64,000 nt of DNA from Gordonia rubripertincta (GCF_038024875.1 NZ_CP136136.1:2108001-2172000); one strand, 5' to 3'; numbered from the stretch's first letter, positions 33,849-42,603 are shown. Made by a program: numbers and translations. Notes: generated from the sequence alone by a model not told the origin.

Positions 33849-34983
33849 TGCAGCACGGACCGACGTCGGGACCATCGAGGACCTGCACGCCTCGGCCATC
33901 CGGGCCACGGGCCTCGAGGACTTCGGCGACACCGACTACCTCGAACCCCTGGGCATCCTGCTCGACTCCTACCGCTACGAGGCCGGGCTCACCGAGCTCG
34001 GCAGTAAGATGTTCCGGTTCTTCCTCAAGGGAGCCCTGGTCGCACGACTGCTCAGCGAGGCGTCGTGGAAGGCGAACCCGGAACACGCCGATGTCGAGAT
34101 CACCCGGCCCATCTTCGTGACCGGCCTACCGCGTACGGGAACGACTGCCCTGCACCGGCTTCTGGCGGCAGACCCGGATCACCAGGGTCTCGAGATGTGG
34201 CTCGCGGAGTTCCCGCAGCCGCGACCGCCCCGCGACACGTGGGCCGACAACCCGGTGTACCAACAGATTCAAGCCGGCTTCGAGCAGCACCACGTCGAGA
34301 ACCCGGAGTTCATGGGTCTGCACTACATGGATGCGGGCGAGGTCGAGGAATGCTGGCAGTTGTTGCGGCAGAGCGTCACCTCGATCTCCTACGAGTCGCT
34401 CGCCCACATCCCGTCCTACTCACGGTGGCTCGCCGAGCAGGACTGGACGCCCGCATACCTGCGGCATCGTAAGAACCTGCAGTTGATCGGTCTCAACGAT
34501 CCGGGTAAGCGGTGGGTGCTGAAGAACCCGAGCCACCTGTTCGCGCTCGACGCCCTGATGGCTGCCTACCCCGATGCGCTGGTGATCCAGACCCACCGCG
34601 CGCCGTCGACGATCATCGCGTCGATGTGCAGTCTCGCCGAGCACGCCACCCCCGGCTGGTCGACGACCTTCACCGGTGATCAGATCGGACAGGACCAGCT
34701 GGAACTGTGGTCGCGCGGGTTGCGTGAGTTCTCCCGCGCCCGGAAGAAGTACGACCCCGCCCAGTTCCTCGACATCGACTTCGCCGACCTCCGCTCGGAC
34801 CCGATGGGCACCGTCGAACGCGTCTACGCAGCGCTCGACACCCCCATGTCCGACGCGGCGCGAGCGGCGGTGACAGCCCTCGACGAGGAGAGCAAGTCCG
34901 GGGCACGGAAGCCGCAGCACCGATACCAGTTGGCCGACTACGGACTCGACGAGGCGACGGTCGAGGCGGCGTTCGGGGAGTAG
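33841..34983 (+). CDS. Sulfotransferase-family protein of steroid clusters (Rv3529c-like)
   Basis: 380 residues from the ATG at 33841, overlapping the SDR by eight bases. The phosphosulfate-binding loop reads FVTGLPRTGTTALHRLL (about 100-116), and the second conserved element RWVLKNPSHLFALDAL (about 222-237) corresponds to the 3'-phosphate site. These are the elements of actinobacterial Stf-type enzymes. It ends the hsaA operon. Whether it sulfates a steroid intermediate, or has taken another role, cannot be told. The presence of complete cysD-cysNC-cysQ genes 7 kb away would supply and recycle its cofactor. Confidence 0.78.
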   Translation: MTSAARTDVGTIEDLHASAIRATGLEDFGDTDYLEPLGILLDSYRYEAGLTELGSKMFRFFLKGALVARLLSEASWKANPEHADVEITRPIFVTGLPRTGTTALHRLLAADPDHQGLEMWLAEFPQPRPPRDTWADNPVYQQIQAGFEQHHVENPEFMGLHYMDAGEVEECWQLLRQSVTSISYESLAHIPSYSRWLAEQDWTPAYLRHRKNLQLIGLNDPGKRWVLKNPSHLFALDALMAAYPDALVIQTHRAPSTIIASMCSLAEHATPGWSTTFTGDQIGQDQLELWSRGLREFSRARKKYDPAQFLDIDFADLRSDPMGTVERVYAALDTPMSDAARAAVTALDEESKSGARKPQHRYQLADYGLDEATVEAAFGE

Positions 34984-35103
34984 CCGGCGTCGGCGATTCC
35001 CGCGGGCGCGTTTCCCTCCCGCTGGTGTTTCTCCTTTGCTCATCAGACCTGTCGAGCGGGGAAGAGGTGCCTACGCGGGCCGACCACCACTCCGACTGAA
35101 CTC

Positions 35104-35159
35104 CCGTTCGCGCTCACTTCCTCCGTTCGCGCTCATGACATATGCGTGAGCGCGAACGG
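35104..35159. repeat. Interspersed repeat with a 13-base perfect inverted pair
   Basis: CCGTTCGCGCTCA occurs at 35104-35116 and 35123-35135 in direct orientation, and its reverse complement TGAGCGCGAACGG at 35147-35159. The last two form a hairpin with an 11-base loop. A further partial copy, GTGAGCGCGA, follows at about 35165. The block lies between the end of the hsaA operon and the TMEM175-like gene and could act as a terminator without a T-tract or be a mobile intergenic repeat. Confidence 0.7.
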
Positions 35160-35201
35160 AAACCGTGAGCGCGACTGAGCGGCGGGTTCTACATTCAACC
35201 C

Positions 35202-35831
35202 ATGGCCGAACCGGAGAATCGGAAGTCGGAAGAGGGTCTGAGCCGGCTGATCGCGTTCGCGGACGCGGTCGTGGCGATCGCGCTCACGCTGCTGGTGCTC
35301 CCGCTGGTCGACATCGCGAACGACCTGCGGGAGGAGACCTCGGTCGCGGAGGTGATCTCCGACCACTCCCTCGAGCTGATGAGCTTCTTCGTGAGCTTCG
35401 TCGTCATCTGGATCCTGTGGCGGCAACACCATCAGACGATGGAGTACTTCCGTTCCTACGACTCGCTTCTGATCAACCTGACCTTCGTCTGGCTGCTGAC
35501 CGTCGTGATCCTGCCGTTCGCCACGGCGATGATCGACGACAGCCGGGTCGAATGGGGGACCGCGTTCTACATCGGCGTACTCGCGGCCTCGGTGGCCGCG
35601 CTCGTCGGGATCGCGCAGTGGGGACACCGGCATCCGGAGCTGCTCGCCGACGACGAGGCCACCCGACGCTGGACGAAGGCGTCGGGCGGTTGGGGGACCC
35701 TCCTGGCCCTGGCGATCGCACTGATCATCACGTTGGTGTTCCCGGAGACCGGGAACTGGCCGATCCTGCTGCTGGTCCTCACCGACCCGATCGAACGCAT
35801 GCTGGATCGCCTCCGCAACCGCGGCCGATAG
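35202..35831 (+). CDS. TMEM175/DUF1211-family membrane protein (putative K+ channel)
   Basis: 209 residues with about six helices. The first reads RLIAFADAVVAIALTLLVLPL, close to the FSDGVFAIAITLLVL filter motif of bacterial TMEM175 potassium channels, cited only as a pattern. A second conserved element is SFFVSFVVIWILWRQHH. The family forms K+-selective channels as tetramers. Ala replaces the family Ser in the F(S/A)DAV element. It lies downstream of the repeat block and converges with the fadE33-like gene with six bases between stops. A link to steroid catabolism is not evident. Confidence 0.78.
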   Translation: MAEPENRKSEEGLSRLIAFADAVVAIALTLLVLPLVDIANDLREETSVAEVISDHSLELMSFFVSFVVIWILWRQHHQTMEYFRSYDSLLINLTFVWLLTVVILPFATAMIDDSRVEWGTAFYIGVLAASVAALVGIAQWGHRHPELLADDEATRRWTKASGGWGTLLALAIALIITLVFPETGNWPILLLVLTDPIERMLDRLRNRGR

Positions 35832-35837
35832 CCGGGG

Positions 35838-36935
35838 TCAGCCTAGGCGGGCGGCGGCTTCGGCGACAGCGCGATGCGGTGCACCCAGGAGCTGCGACGA
35901 CGCCTGTGCGCGCTTGAAGTACAGCTGGATGTCGTGCTCCCAGGTGATGCCGATGCCGCCGTGCAACTGGATGGCCTCGCCGGTGATGCGCCGGTAGGCA
36001 TCCGAGCAGTACACGTGTGCGGCGAGGGCCAGTTCGGACGCCTCGGGGTCGTCGACGGCGACCGCGGCGACCGCCGCACGCGAGATCGAACGAGCGGTTT
36101 CGACGAGCACATACATGTCGGCCATGCGGTGCTTGAGCGCCTGGAACGAGCCGATCGTGCGACCGAACTGTTTGCGCGACTTGGTGTACTCAACGGTGAG
36201 GTCGAGGGCGCGTTGGGCACCGCCGACCTGCTCGGCGGAGAGCAGCGCCCACCCCAGCGTCCGCAGGCGTGCGGCGAGGTCGGCAGGTGTGGGGATCGCG
36301 GTGGACGCGACCTCGTCGAACCGCACCGAGGCCAGCGCACGCGTCGGATCGAGGAGCGGCAGCGGTGACACCGTGACGCCGGCGGCATCAGCGGCGACCG
36401 AGTGCAACGTGACGGGTTCACCGGGCCCCGACGCCAACACCAGGAAGGTGTCCGCGGATTCGGCATCGACGACGAAGTGCGCGGTGCCGGAGAGCAAGCC
36501 GGCGTCGGCATGCACACCCGGGGTGTCCCAGCCGCGTTCGCCGGCCCAACACAGGGCGGCCGTCTGCTCACCAGCAGCCAGTGCGGGAAGCAGCTGCGAC
36601 GCGGCGTCGTCGTCCTGCGCCAGCAGGATCGCGCCGGTCGCCAGCACCGACGATCCGAAGGCGGGCACCGGACTCAGGGTCGCGCCGAGTTCCTCGAGCA
36701 CAGCGGCCAATTCGGCCCACGATGCCCCGGCACCGCCGGCGTCCTCCGGGATGGGGAGCGCTGCGACGCCGATCTCGGTGCACAGCGTCTCCCACAGGCC
36801 GCGATCGACGCGGCCGGTCGAGGCCATGGCCTTGCGCACCGAGGCGGTGTCACCCCGGCGTCGCAGCAGATCGCGCACCGCCTCGGCAAGTGCCTCACGT
36901 TCCTCGGCGGAGATCGCGAGCGTCTCGGTGGTCAC
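35838..36935 (-). CDS. Acyl-CoA dehydrogenase, FadE33-like position
   Basis: 365 residues with the acyl-CoA dehydrogenase fold: N-terminal helices, middle beta domain, then SRKQFGRTIGSFQALKHRMADM and IQLHGGIGITWEHDIQLYFKRA at the C terminus (patterns only). The Glu in ITWEHD corresponds to a conserved late position. Mycobacterial steroid acyl-CoA dehydrogenases act as mixed pairs in which one subunit lacks full FAD or catalytic residues. It overlaps its upstream neighbour by four bases and is the last gene of the KstR2-controlled set. The order fadE31-32-33 behind a KstR2 box matches Rv3562-Rv3564, so C/D-ring (HIP) degradation is the likely role. Confidence 0.82.
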   Translation of the reverse strand: MTTETLAISAEEREALAEAVRDLLRRRGDTASVRKAMASTGRVDRGLWETLCTEIGVAALPIPEDAGGAGASWAELAAVLEELGATLSPVPAFGSSVLATGAILLAQDDDAASQLLPALAAGEQTAALCWAGERGWDTPGVHADAGLLSGTAHFVVDAESADTFLVLASGPGEPVTLHSVAADAAGVTVSPLPLLDPTRALASVRFDEVASTAIPTPADLAARLRTLGWALLSAEQVGGAQRALDLTVEYTKSRKQFGRTIGSFQALKHRMADMYVLVETARSISRAAVAAVAVDDPEASELALAAHVYCSDAYRRITGEAIQLHGGIGITWEHDIQLYFKRAQASSQLLGAPHRAVAEAAARLG

Positions 36936-37900
36936 AGTGTCTCCAGGATGCGTCGACGATGGACTGCGGGTGAGCCCCAGGCGGACAGGAGCGCGCGGGT
37001 CTTGGTGATGTACAGCGAGATGTCGTGCTCGGCGGTGTAACCGATCGCACCGAGCACCTGCAGCGAGCGGCGGGCCGACAGGTGGGCGGCGTCGGCCGCC
37101 GCGACCTTTGCCGCCGACACGTCCCGCGACACATTGGTGTCCTCGGGTACCTGGCCGTCGACGCCCAGCGCCGCGGCATGAACCAGGGGACGGGCCATCT
37201 CGAGCGCGATCGCCACGTCGGCGAGATGGTGTTTGACCGCCTGGAAGGAACCGATCGGGCGGCCGAACTGCTTGCGGGACTGTGCATACTCGCTGGCGAG
37301 GCCCAGCATCGCCTGGCCGAGTCCGAGGAGTTCGGCGGCGGTCGCGAGGGCTCCCGCGTCGACGGCGTCCGACGGATCGATGCCGGTCGCGAGGGTCTTG
37401 TCCGGCGCCACCCGCGAGAGAGTGCGGGTGGTGTCCACCGACGCCTCGGTGCTGAGCACGGTGGCCGTCGAGAGGACGCCTTCGGAGACGACGTAGACGT
37501 CGGCCGAGTCGGCATCGGGTGCGAGCGGTTGCAGCGGGGCGATGGCGCAGGTCGCCAACCGCCCCTCGGCGAGATCCTGCAGGGGTCCGTTCACGTCGGC
37601 GTCACGGAGCAGGATCGGCAGGACGGCAACGCTTTCCACGATCGGTCCGGGAGCGCAGTGACGTCCGAGTTGTTCGACGGCGACGACCATCTCGACGGCG
37701 CCGGCGCTGCTGCCGCCGTGGGATTCGTCGATGAGGAGGCCGCTGATCCCGGCGTCGGCGAGCTGGGAGTAGACCTTGGCGACCGCGGTCCGGTCACCGG
37801 CCGCCCATGCTCGCGCCGCGGCGGGCATGTCGGCCTTGCCGAGCATTGCATCGACGGTGGCGGCGAGGTCCGTGTGGATGTCGGAGAGTTGGAAGTCCAT
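36932..37900 (-). CDS. fadE32: Acyl-CoA dehydrogenase, FadE32-like
   Basis: 322 residues, the same as I recall for M. tuberculosis FadE32. It has SRKQFGRPIGSFQAVKHHLAD and a late GAIGYTAEHDISLYITKTRALL (patterns). The sequence is short for an acyl-CoA dehydrogenase and the middle domain is reduced, which fits the non-catalytic-like half of a heteromeric enzyme. It probably pairs with the 388-residue neighbour encoded six bases upstream and overlaps the next gene (ATGA). Expected substrate: a CoA ester of the remaining C/D-ring propanoate fragment, inferred from the KstR2 box and gene order. Confidence 0.8.
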   Translation of the reverse strand: MDFQLSDIHTDLAATVDAMLGKADMPAAARAWAAGDRTAVAKVYSQLADAGISGLLIDESHGGSSAGAVEMVVAVEQLGRHCAPGPIVESVAVLPILLRDADVNGPLQDLAEGRLATCAIAPLQPLAPDADSADVYVVSEGVLSTATVLSTEASVDTTRTLSRVAPDKTLATGIDPSDAVDAGALATAAELLGLGQAMLGLASEYAQSRKQFGRPIGSFQAVKHHLADVAIALEMARPLVHAAALGVDGQVPEDTNVSRDVSAAKVAAADAAHLSARRSLQVLGAIGYTAEHDISLYITKTRALLSAWGSPAVHRRRILETL

Positions 37901-37906
37901 GGGGTA

Positions 37907-39073
37907 TCAGCGATCTCCACGAGGAAGGCCGAGGAGTCGCTCGGCGATGACATTGCGTTGGATCTCGTTGGTGCCGGCGTAGATCGGGCCGGACAGGGAG
38001 AACAGGTAACCGTCCATCCAGGCGTCGTCGAGTTCGGCGTCCGGACCCTGCAGATCCAGGGCGGTCTCGTGGGCGGCGATGTCCCACTGCGACCAGAAGA
38101 CCTTGTTGATCGAGGACTCCATACCGAGTTGTCCACCGGCGGAAAGTCGGCTGACGGTCTGCCAGGTCGACAGCTCGTAGGCCCGCGCCCCGATCCAGGC
38201 GTCGGCGACCCGCGCGTCGGTGTTGGCCGTCGAGGGCACCTCGTCGCGCTTCGACCGCCACAGTTCGACGAGGCGGTCGGTGGTGGCGAGGAAGCGGCCG
38301 GGGGCCCGGAGGGAGAGTCCACGTTCGTTGGCCGCGGTGCTCATCGCCACCCGCCAGCCGTTGTCGACGTCGCCGATGACCCCCGACTCGCCGGGGTTCG
38401 CCGGGTCGTCGGGCACGAAGACGTTCTCCAGGAACAGTTCTGCGAATCCGGCCTCCCCGTCGAGCTGTGCGATCGGCCGTACGGTGACGCCCTCGGCATG
38501 CAGGTCGAACATGAAGTAGGTCAGCCCCTTGTGGCGCTGGGCCTCCTTGTCGGTGCGGAACAGACCGAAGGCGCGGTCGGCGAAACTCGACCGGGAACTC
38601 CACGTCTTCTGACCGTTCAGCAGCCAACCGCCGTCGGTGCGGACCGCGGTGGATCGGAGCGAGGCGAGATCGCTGCCCGCCTCCGGCTCGCTCCACGCCT
38701 GGCCCCAGATGTCGTCGGCGCGGGCCATCCGCGGCATGATGCGTTCCAGCTGAGCGGGATTCGCGTGTTCGAAGAGGGTCGGTGCGAGCAGGAAGATGCC
38801 GTTCTGGCTGACGCGGCCCGGCGCGCCGGACCGGTAGTACTCCTCCTCGAAGATCACCCAGTGGAGAAGGGGAGCGTCGCGGCCGCCGTACTCCTCGGGC
38901 CAGCTGACGACCGACATGCGGTCGGCGGCCATCGTGCGTTCCCACTCGCGGTGGGCCTCGAAGCCCTCCGCGGTGTCCATGGACGGGAGGGGTTCGCGCG
39001 GAACGTGTTCGGCCAGCCAGGAGCGGACCTCGGCCCGGAACTGCTCGGCCGCGTCGTCGAAGAAAAGGTCCAT
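37907..39073 (-). CDS. fadE31: Acyl-CoA dehydrogenase, FadE31-like
   Basis: 388 residues, full-length acyl-CoA dehydrogenase. Motifs are QAWSEPEAGSDLASL (flavin and substrate contact), FLENVFVPDD, and the C-terminal AGTNEIQRNVIAERLLGLPR, which holds the adenine-contact Arg. This is the FAD-complete partner of the shorter FadE32-like protein that follows six bases later. It begins one base after the enoyl-CoA hydratase stop, so the four genes are one operon. The KstR2 box at 40007-40020 should control it. Confidence 0.83.
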   Translation of the reverse strand: MDLFFDDAAEQFRAEVRSWLAEHVPREPLPSMDTAEGFEAHREWERTMAADRMSVVSWPEEYGGRDAPLLHWVIFEEEYYRSGAPGRVSQNGIFLLAPTLFEHANPAQLERIMPRMARADDIWGQAWSEPEAGSDLASLRSTAVRTDGGWLLNGQKTWSSRSSFADRAFGLFRTDKEAQRHKGLTYFMFDLHAEGVTVRPIAQLDGEAGFAELFLENVFVPDDPANPGESGVIGDVDNGWRVAMSTAANERGLSLRAPGRFLATTDRLVELWRSKRDEVPSTANTDARVADAWIGARAYELSTWQTVSRLSAGGQLGMESSINKVFWSQWDIAAHETALDLQGPDAELDDAWMDGYLFSLSGPIYAGTNEIQRNVIAERLLGLPRGDR

Positions 39074-39074
39074 G

Positions 39075-39989
39075 TCAGCTACCCGATCCCGGTCCGGCGG
39101 ATGCCTTCATCGACTTGGCATCCATCCCGCCGAGCGAATCTCCGCCCGGCGCCTCGGCATTGGCCGAGTGCGCGAAGTGGTGCCAGCCGAAGACCGAGTC
39201 CATCGAATTGCGGAGCCCCATCTGGTCCTCGCAGATGTTGACGGCCTTCTTGCTGAGGAACAGCCCCTGCATCGGCATGGTGACCGCCTTCTCGACGATC
39301 TCGTCCACCTTGGTCTCCAGCTGATCTCGCGGCACGACGTGGTTGACCATGCCCCAGTCGGCGGCCTGCGTGGCGGTGAAGCGCTCACCGGTGAACAGGA
39401 TCTCCTTCGCCCGCCGGGTACCCAGCGCGTAGGCGTGCGCGAAGTACTCGACGCCCGGGATACCCATGCGTGCAACCGGATCGGAGAAGAACGCGTCGTC
39501 GGAGGCGACGATGAAGTCGCAGACCCAGGCCAGCATGAGGCCGCCGGCGATGCAGGCGCCGTGGATCTGGGCGATCAGCGGCTTGGGGATGTCGCGCCAG
39601 CGGCGGCACATCCCCATGTACACCTCCATCTCGCGGGCGAGACGCTGATCGGCGCCGGTCTTGTCGGTGTGATCCCAGTGCAGGACCGCGGCGTTCTCGT
39701 AGTAGGTGTCGAAGTCGCGCTCCGGGGTGCCGATGTCGTGGCCGGCCGAGAAATGCTTGCCGTTCGCGCGCAGGACGATGACCTTCACGGCCGTGTCCTC
39801 GACGGCCTTGCGGAAGGCGGCGTCGAGCGAATACGTCATGACCGAGTTCTGGGCGTTGCGATATTCGGGGCGATTCAGTGTCACGTAGGCGACGGCACCT
39901 TCGGGACCGCCGACCTCGTAGGCGACCGGAGAGGTGTCCGGGCCGAGATCGTCGGGGCCGAGTGCGGGCGGGATGGCGGCATCACTCAT
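39075..39989 (-). CDS. Enoyl-CoA hydratase/isomerase family protein
   Basis: 304 residues from the ATG at 39989; a GTG at 39995 is also possible. The crotonase oxyanion residues are in HFSAGHDIG and HGACIAGGLMLA. In the active-site region PVARMGIPGVEYF the first catalytic Glu of classical hydratases seems to be Val, while the second (in AKEILFTGERF) is kept, so simple hydration may not be the reaction. The C terminus (about 270-304) is a Gly/Ser/Ala-rich tail. It is the first gene after the KstR2 box and starts the unit with three acyl-CoA dehydrogenases. It is longer than EchA20 (about 250), so I give no symbol. Confidence 0.8.
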   Translation of the reverse strand: MSDAAIPPALGPDDLGPDTSPVAYEVGGPEGAVAYVTLNRPEYRNAQNSVMTYSLDAAFRKAVEDTAVKVIVLRANGKHFSAGHDIGTPERDFDTYYENAAVLHWDHTDKTGADQRLAREMEVYMGMCRRWRDIPKPLIAQIHGACIAGGLMLAWVCDFIVASDDAFFSDPVARMGIPGVEYFAHAYALGTRRAKEILFTGERFTATQAADWGMVNHVVPRDQLETKVDEIVEKAVTMPMQGLFLSKKAVNICEDQMGLRNSMDSVFGWHHFAHSANAEAPGGDSLGGMDAKSMKASAGPGSGS

Positions 39990-40006
39990 GCCCACGAGCC
40001 TAACCT

Positions 40007-40020
40007 AGCAAGTGCTTGGT
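40007..40020. promoter_or_regulatory. KstR2 operator upstream of the echA-fadE unit
   Basis: AGCAAGTGCTTGGT matches the KstR2 consensus AnCAAGnnCTTGnT at every fixed position. It lies 17 bases upstream of the ATG at 39989 (11 before the GTG) and within the 44-base gap after the secreted-protein gene. KstR2 responds to HIP-CoA and controls C/D-ring genes in mycobacteria and rhodococci. Confidence 0.88.
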
Positions 40021-40033
40021 TGGTAGCCCGGCG

Positions 40034-40504
40034 TCAGGGAATGACGATCGTCCCGCTGCAGCTCGTCGACGGCACGCTCCACATCGCATTGCGGTTCGTC
40101 GCGCCGAAGGTCACAGCCACCCGGCCCTTGCCGATCGTCTTCACCGGGATGACGAAGTAGTGGACACCCTGGTAAGGCGGGTTCACCTTGGTGTTGCTGA
40201 CCTTGAAGCCGCGTTTGCCGGTGGACAGGTTGTGCCAGTCCATCCGCAACGACGACTGGTAGCCGCCGGGGAAGTAGCTGGGGAAGTCTGCGGCGATGTA
40301 GGCATCGCCACCGTAGGTGCTGACGATGGCGCGTCTCACCATGAACGGGAGGTCGACGATGTTCGGGCTCGGGCCGATGCAGTTCGAGACCGGGAACTCG
40401 CGCGCCGCCGCGGCCTGTCCCGTGCCGGCGAGGCCGAGTCCTGCTGCGGCTGCGATCGACAGGGCCGCCGCGGCCAACCTGGTGAACGTCTTCGTCCGGA
40501 CCAT
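40034..40504 (-). CDS. Secreted hypothetical protein
   Basis: 156 residues from the ATG at 40504, which has GAGGAGT upstream. A signal peptide (about 1-33) has a basic start, a long Ala/Leu core and an AAAA cleavage region. The mature part has two Cys, NCIGPSP near residue 40 and TSCSGTIVIP at the end, probably paired, and many aromatic residues (YFPGGYQS, GVHYFVIPV). The pattern fits a beta-sandwich exported protein of actinobacteria, function unknown. It lies 153 bases after the IclR gene on the same strand and ends just upstream of the KstR2 box. Confidence 0.65.
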   Translation of the reverse strand: MVRTKTFTRLAAAALSIAAAAGLGLAGTGQAAAAREFPVSNCIGPSPNIVDLPFMVRRAIVSTYGGDAYIAADFPSYFPGGYQSSLRMDWHNLSTGKRGFKVSNTKVNPPYQGVHYFVIPVKTIGKGRVAVTFGATNRNAMWSVPSTSCSGTIVIP

Positions 40505-40656
40505 GTTCGAACTCCTCGTGTCGTGGTAGCTCATCGGTCCTCGACCGACTCCCGGCGATTGTCGCGAACACGGCGGGTGCTCGTCAGCGAGTAGGGGGAT
40601 TTGTGTCGATCAGATGGTGGACATCCGGGTGGTGGACCAGCTCCAGACGCCGGGTG

Positions 40657-41580
40657 TCATCGCAGATGCGCGGATATCTGGTCGGCCGCTGCGCGGGTCG
40701 CATCGGCGATCGAGTGCAGATCCGCGACGGCCAGGGTCGAGTTCGGGCACGCGACCATCGCGGCGACGACTCGCCCCGTGTGGTCGAAGATCGGCGCGCC
40801 GATGGTCACCACCGGGACGCCGTCGGCGGTGCCGGCGTCGAGCTCGTCTGGCAGGTAGTCGATCACCGACAGTTCGGTCAGTAGGTCGCCGACCCGGCTT
40901 CGCAGGTTCTCCGACATGGTGTCCAGGGAGTTCAGGGCGTCGATGATCGCGGCGTGATCATCGGTCATCCGTTCGATCGAGTAGCCGCGCTCGGCGATCA
41001 CATCGAGGATCATGCGCAGCCGGGTGCGGGTGGGTTCGGCGGCCTGGGCGATCCAGGCATCGCGTGCCTCGGCCGGGTCCCACGCGACGAACTCGCGGCA
41101 GATCGGCGGACGGATCCGGATACGGCTGCCGTTGCGTAGCCATGGATGCGGTTGAGAGTCGGCAGCGAGATGCGGCGGAAAGGCGTGCGCTGCGAGCGTG
41201 ACGGCATCGATCGAGGATCGGCGGGCCACGAAGTACGGGATGGTGAAGCGTCCGCACAGGTCGTGCGCGGCGGCTGCGGCCCATCGGTCCAGGTGGTCGG
41301 CGTCCGCCGCCGATCGTGCGAGGGTGCGGAACCCGGGGCCGATCCCATATTTCCCGGTGGCGGGATCGCGGCTCAGCCAGCCGTGTTCGGTCAATTCGGC
41401 GACGATCGCGTGTGCTGTCGCCCGCGAAAGCGAGGTCTGCCGGACAATCTCGGCAAGGGTCAGTGCCGGCTGATCTGCGCCGGCCAGCAGTTCGACGATG
41501 TGGACGACCCGCGAGGTGGGTGGCGACGCGGCACGCGACGGTTGACGCGCATCGGAGAGGTCGCCTACGGTCGGTGTCAC
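40657..41580 (-). CDS. IclR-family transcriptional regulator
   Basis: 307 residues with a GTG start at 41580. The winged helix (about 20-80) has LTLAEIVRQTSLSRATAHAIV and SRDPATGKYGIGPGF. The effector domain (about 95-300) has a late VVTIGAPIFDHTGRVVAAMV, the expected IclR ligand fold, but is divergent in the middle. It diverges from cysD, with a perfect 16-base palindrome 15 bases upstream of its start (41596-41611). This layout suggests that it represses itself and the sulfate-assimilation genes, an unusual target for the family. The effector is unknown. Confidence 0.84.
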   Translation of the reverse strand: MTPTVGDLSDARQPSRAASPPTSRVVHIVELLAGADQPALTLAEIVRQTSLSRATAHAIVAELTEHGWLSRDPATGKYGIGPGFRTLARSAADADHLDRWAAAAAHDLCGRFTIPYFVARRSSIDAVTLAAHAFPPHLAADSQPHPWLRNGSRIRIRPPICREFVAWDPAEARDAWIAQAAEPTRTRLRMILDVIAERGYSIERMTDDHAAIIDALNSLDTMSENLRSRVGDLLTELSVIDYLPDELDAGTADGVPVVTIGAPIFDHTGRVVAAMVACPNSTLAVADLHSIADATRAAADQISAHLR

Positions 41581-41595
41581 ATTGTCAACACTTAG

Positions 41596-41611
41596 TGTCG
41601 AATATTCGACA
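41596..41611. promoter_or_regulatory. Perfect 16-base palindrome between iclR-type gene and cysD
   Basis: TGTCGAATATTCGACA reads the same on both strands. It lies between divergent starts at 41580 and 41632. A TTGACA lies beside it in the regulator's direction, as if the palindrome covers the promoter spacer. Probable operator of the IclR protein. Confidence 0.7.
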
Positions 41612-41631
41612 TGTCAAGGGGGTTGCGCACG

Positions 41632-42603
41632 GTGACGAGCACGACCGAAGCGAACGGCGGCAGCGCCGGCGACCGGCAGGCGCACCGATCGGGCCGGCAC
41701 GGATACGAGTTGTCGCATCTCGCGGCCCTCGAAGCGGAGTCCGTGCACATCTTCCGCGAGGTCGCGGCCACCTTCGAACGGCCAGGGCTGCTGTTCTCGG
41801 GCGGCAAGGACTCGGTGGTGATGTTCCACCTCGCCCGCAAGGCCTTCTGGCCGGCACCGGTCCCGTTCCCGCTGATGCATGTCGACACCGGACACAACTT
41901 CGACGAGGTCATCGAGTACCGCGACCGGGTGGTCGCCGAGACCGGCGTCCGGCTGATCGTGAGTTCCGTGCAGGATGACATCGACGCCGGACGAGTCGTC
42001 GAACAGACCGGACCCGGTGCCAGCCGCAACCGTCTCCAGACCACCGCGCTGCTCCGCGGGATCACCGAGAACCGTTTCGACGCGGTGTTCGGCGGGGCCC
42101 GACGCGACGAGGAGAAGGCGCGCGCGAAGGAACGGGTCTTCAGTTTCCGGGACGGGTTCGGCGCGTGGAACCCGCGCGACCAGCGTCCCGAACTCTGGCG
42201 GCTCTACAACGGGCGCCACTCGAAGGGGGAGCACATCCGCGTCTTCCCGCTGTCGAACTGGACCGAACTCGACATCTGGCAGTACATCGCCGAGGAGAGT
42301 ATCGACCTGCCGTCGATCTACTACGCGCACCAGCGGGAGGTGGTCCCCCGCGACGGCATGTTGCTCGCGAGAACCCGCTTCTTGGAAGAACTCCCGGGTG
42401 AGGAGGTGCGGACAGAGACGGTTCGCTTCCGGACCGTCGGCGACGCCACCTGCACCGGTTGTGTCCTGTCGACCGCCGACGACGTGAGCAAGGTGATCGA
42501 GGAGATCGAGGTGACCCGGCTGACCGAACGCGGGGCCACGCGCGCCGACGACCGGATCTCCGAGTCGGGCATGGAGGATCGTAAGAAGGAGGGGTACTTC
42601 TGA
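41632..42603 (+). CDS. cysD: Sulfate adenylyltransferase subunit 2
   Basis: 323 residues from the GTG at 41632, which has AAGGGGG nine bases upstream; the ATG at 41611 lies inside the palindrome and adds a non-conserved tail. The PP-loop SGGKDS is at 56-61, followed by HVDTGHNFDEV, ARRDEEKARAKERVFSFRD and the C-terminal RKKEGYF, all typical of CysD. With CysN it makes APS from sulfate and ATP. The stop overlaps the cysNC start by one base. Start of the cysD-cysNC-cysQ cluster. Confidence 0.95.
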   Translation: MTSTTEANGGSAGDRQAHRSGRHGYELSHLAALEAESVHIFREVAATFERPGLLFSGGKDSVVMFHLARKAFWPAPVPFPLMHVDTGHNFDEVIEYRDRVVAETGVRLIVSSVQDDIDAGRVVEQTGPGASRNRLQTTALLRGITENRFDAVFGGARRDEEKARAKERVFSFRDGFGAWNPRDQRPELWRLYNGRHSKGEHIRVFPLSNWTELDIWQYIAEESIDLPSIYYAHQREVVPRDGMLLARTRFLEELPGEEVRTETVRFRTVGDATCTGCVLSTADDVSKVIEEIEVTRLTERGATRADDRISESGMEDRKKEGYF

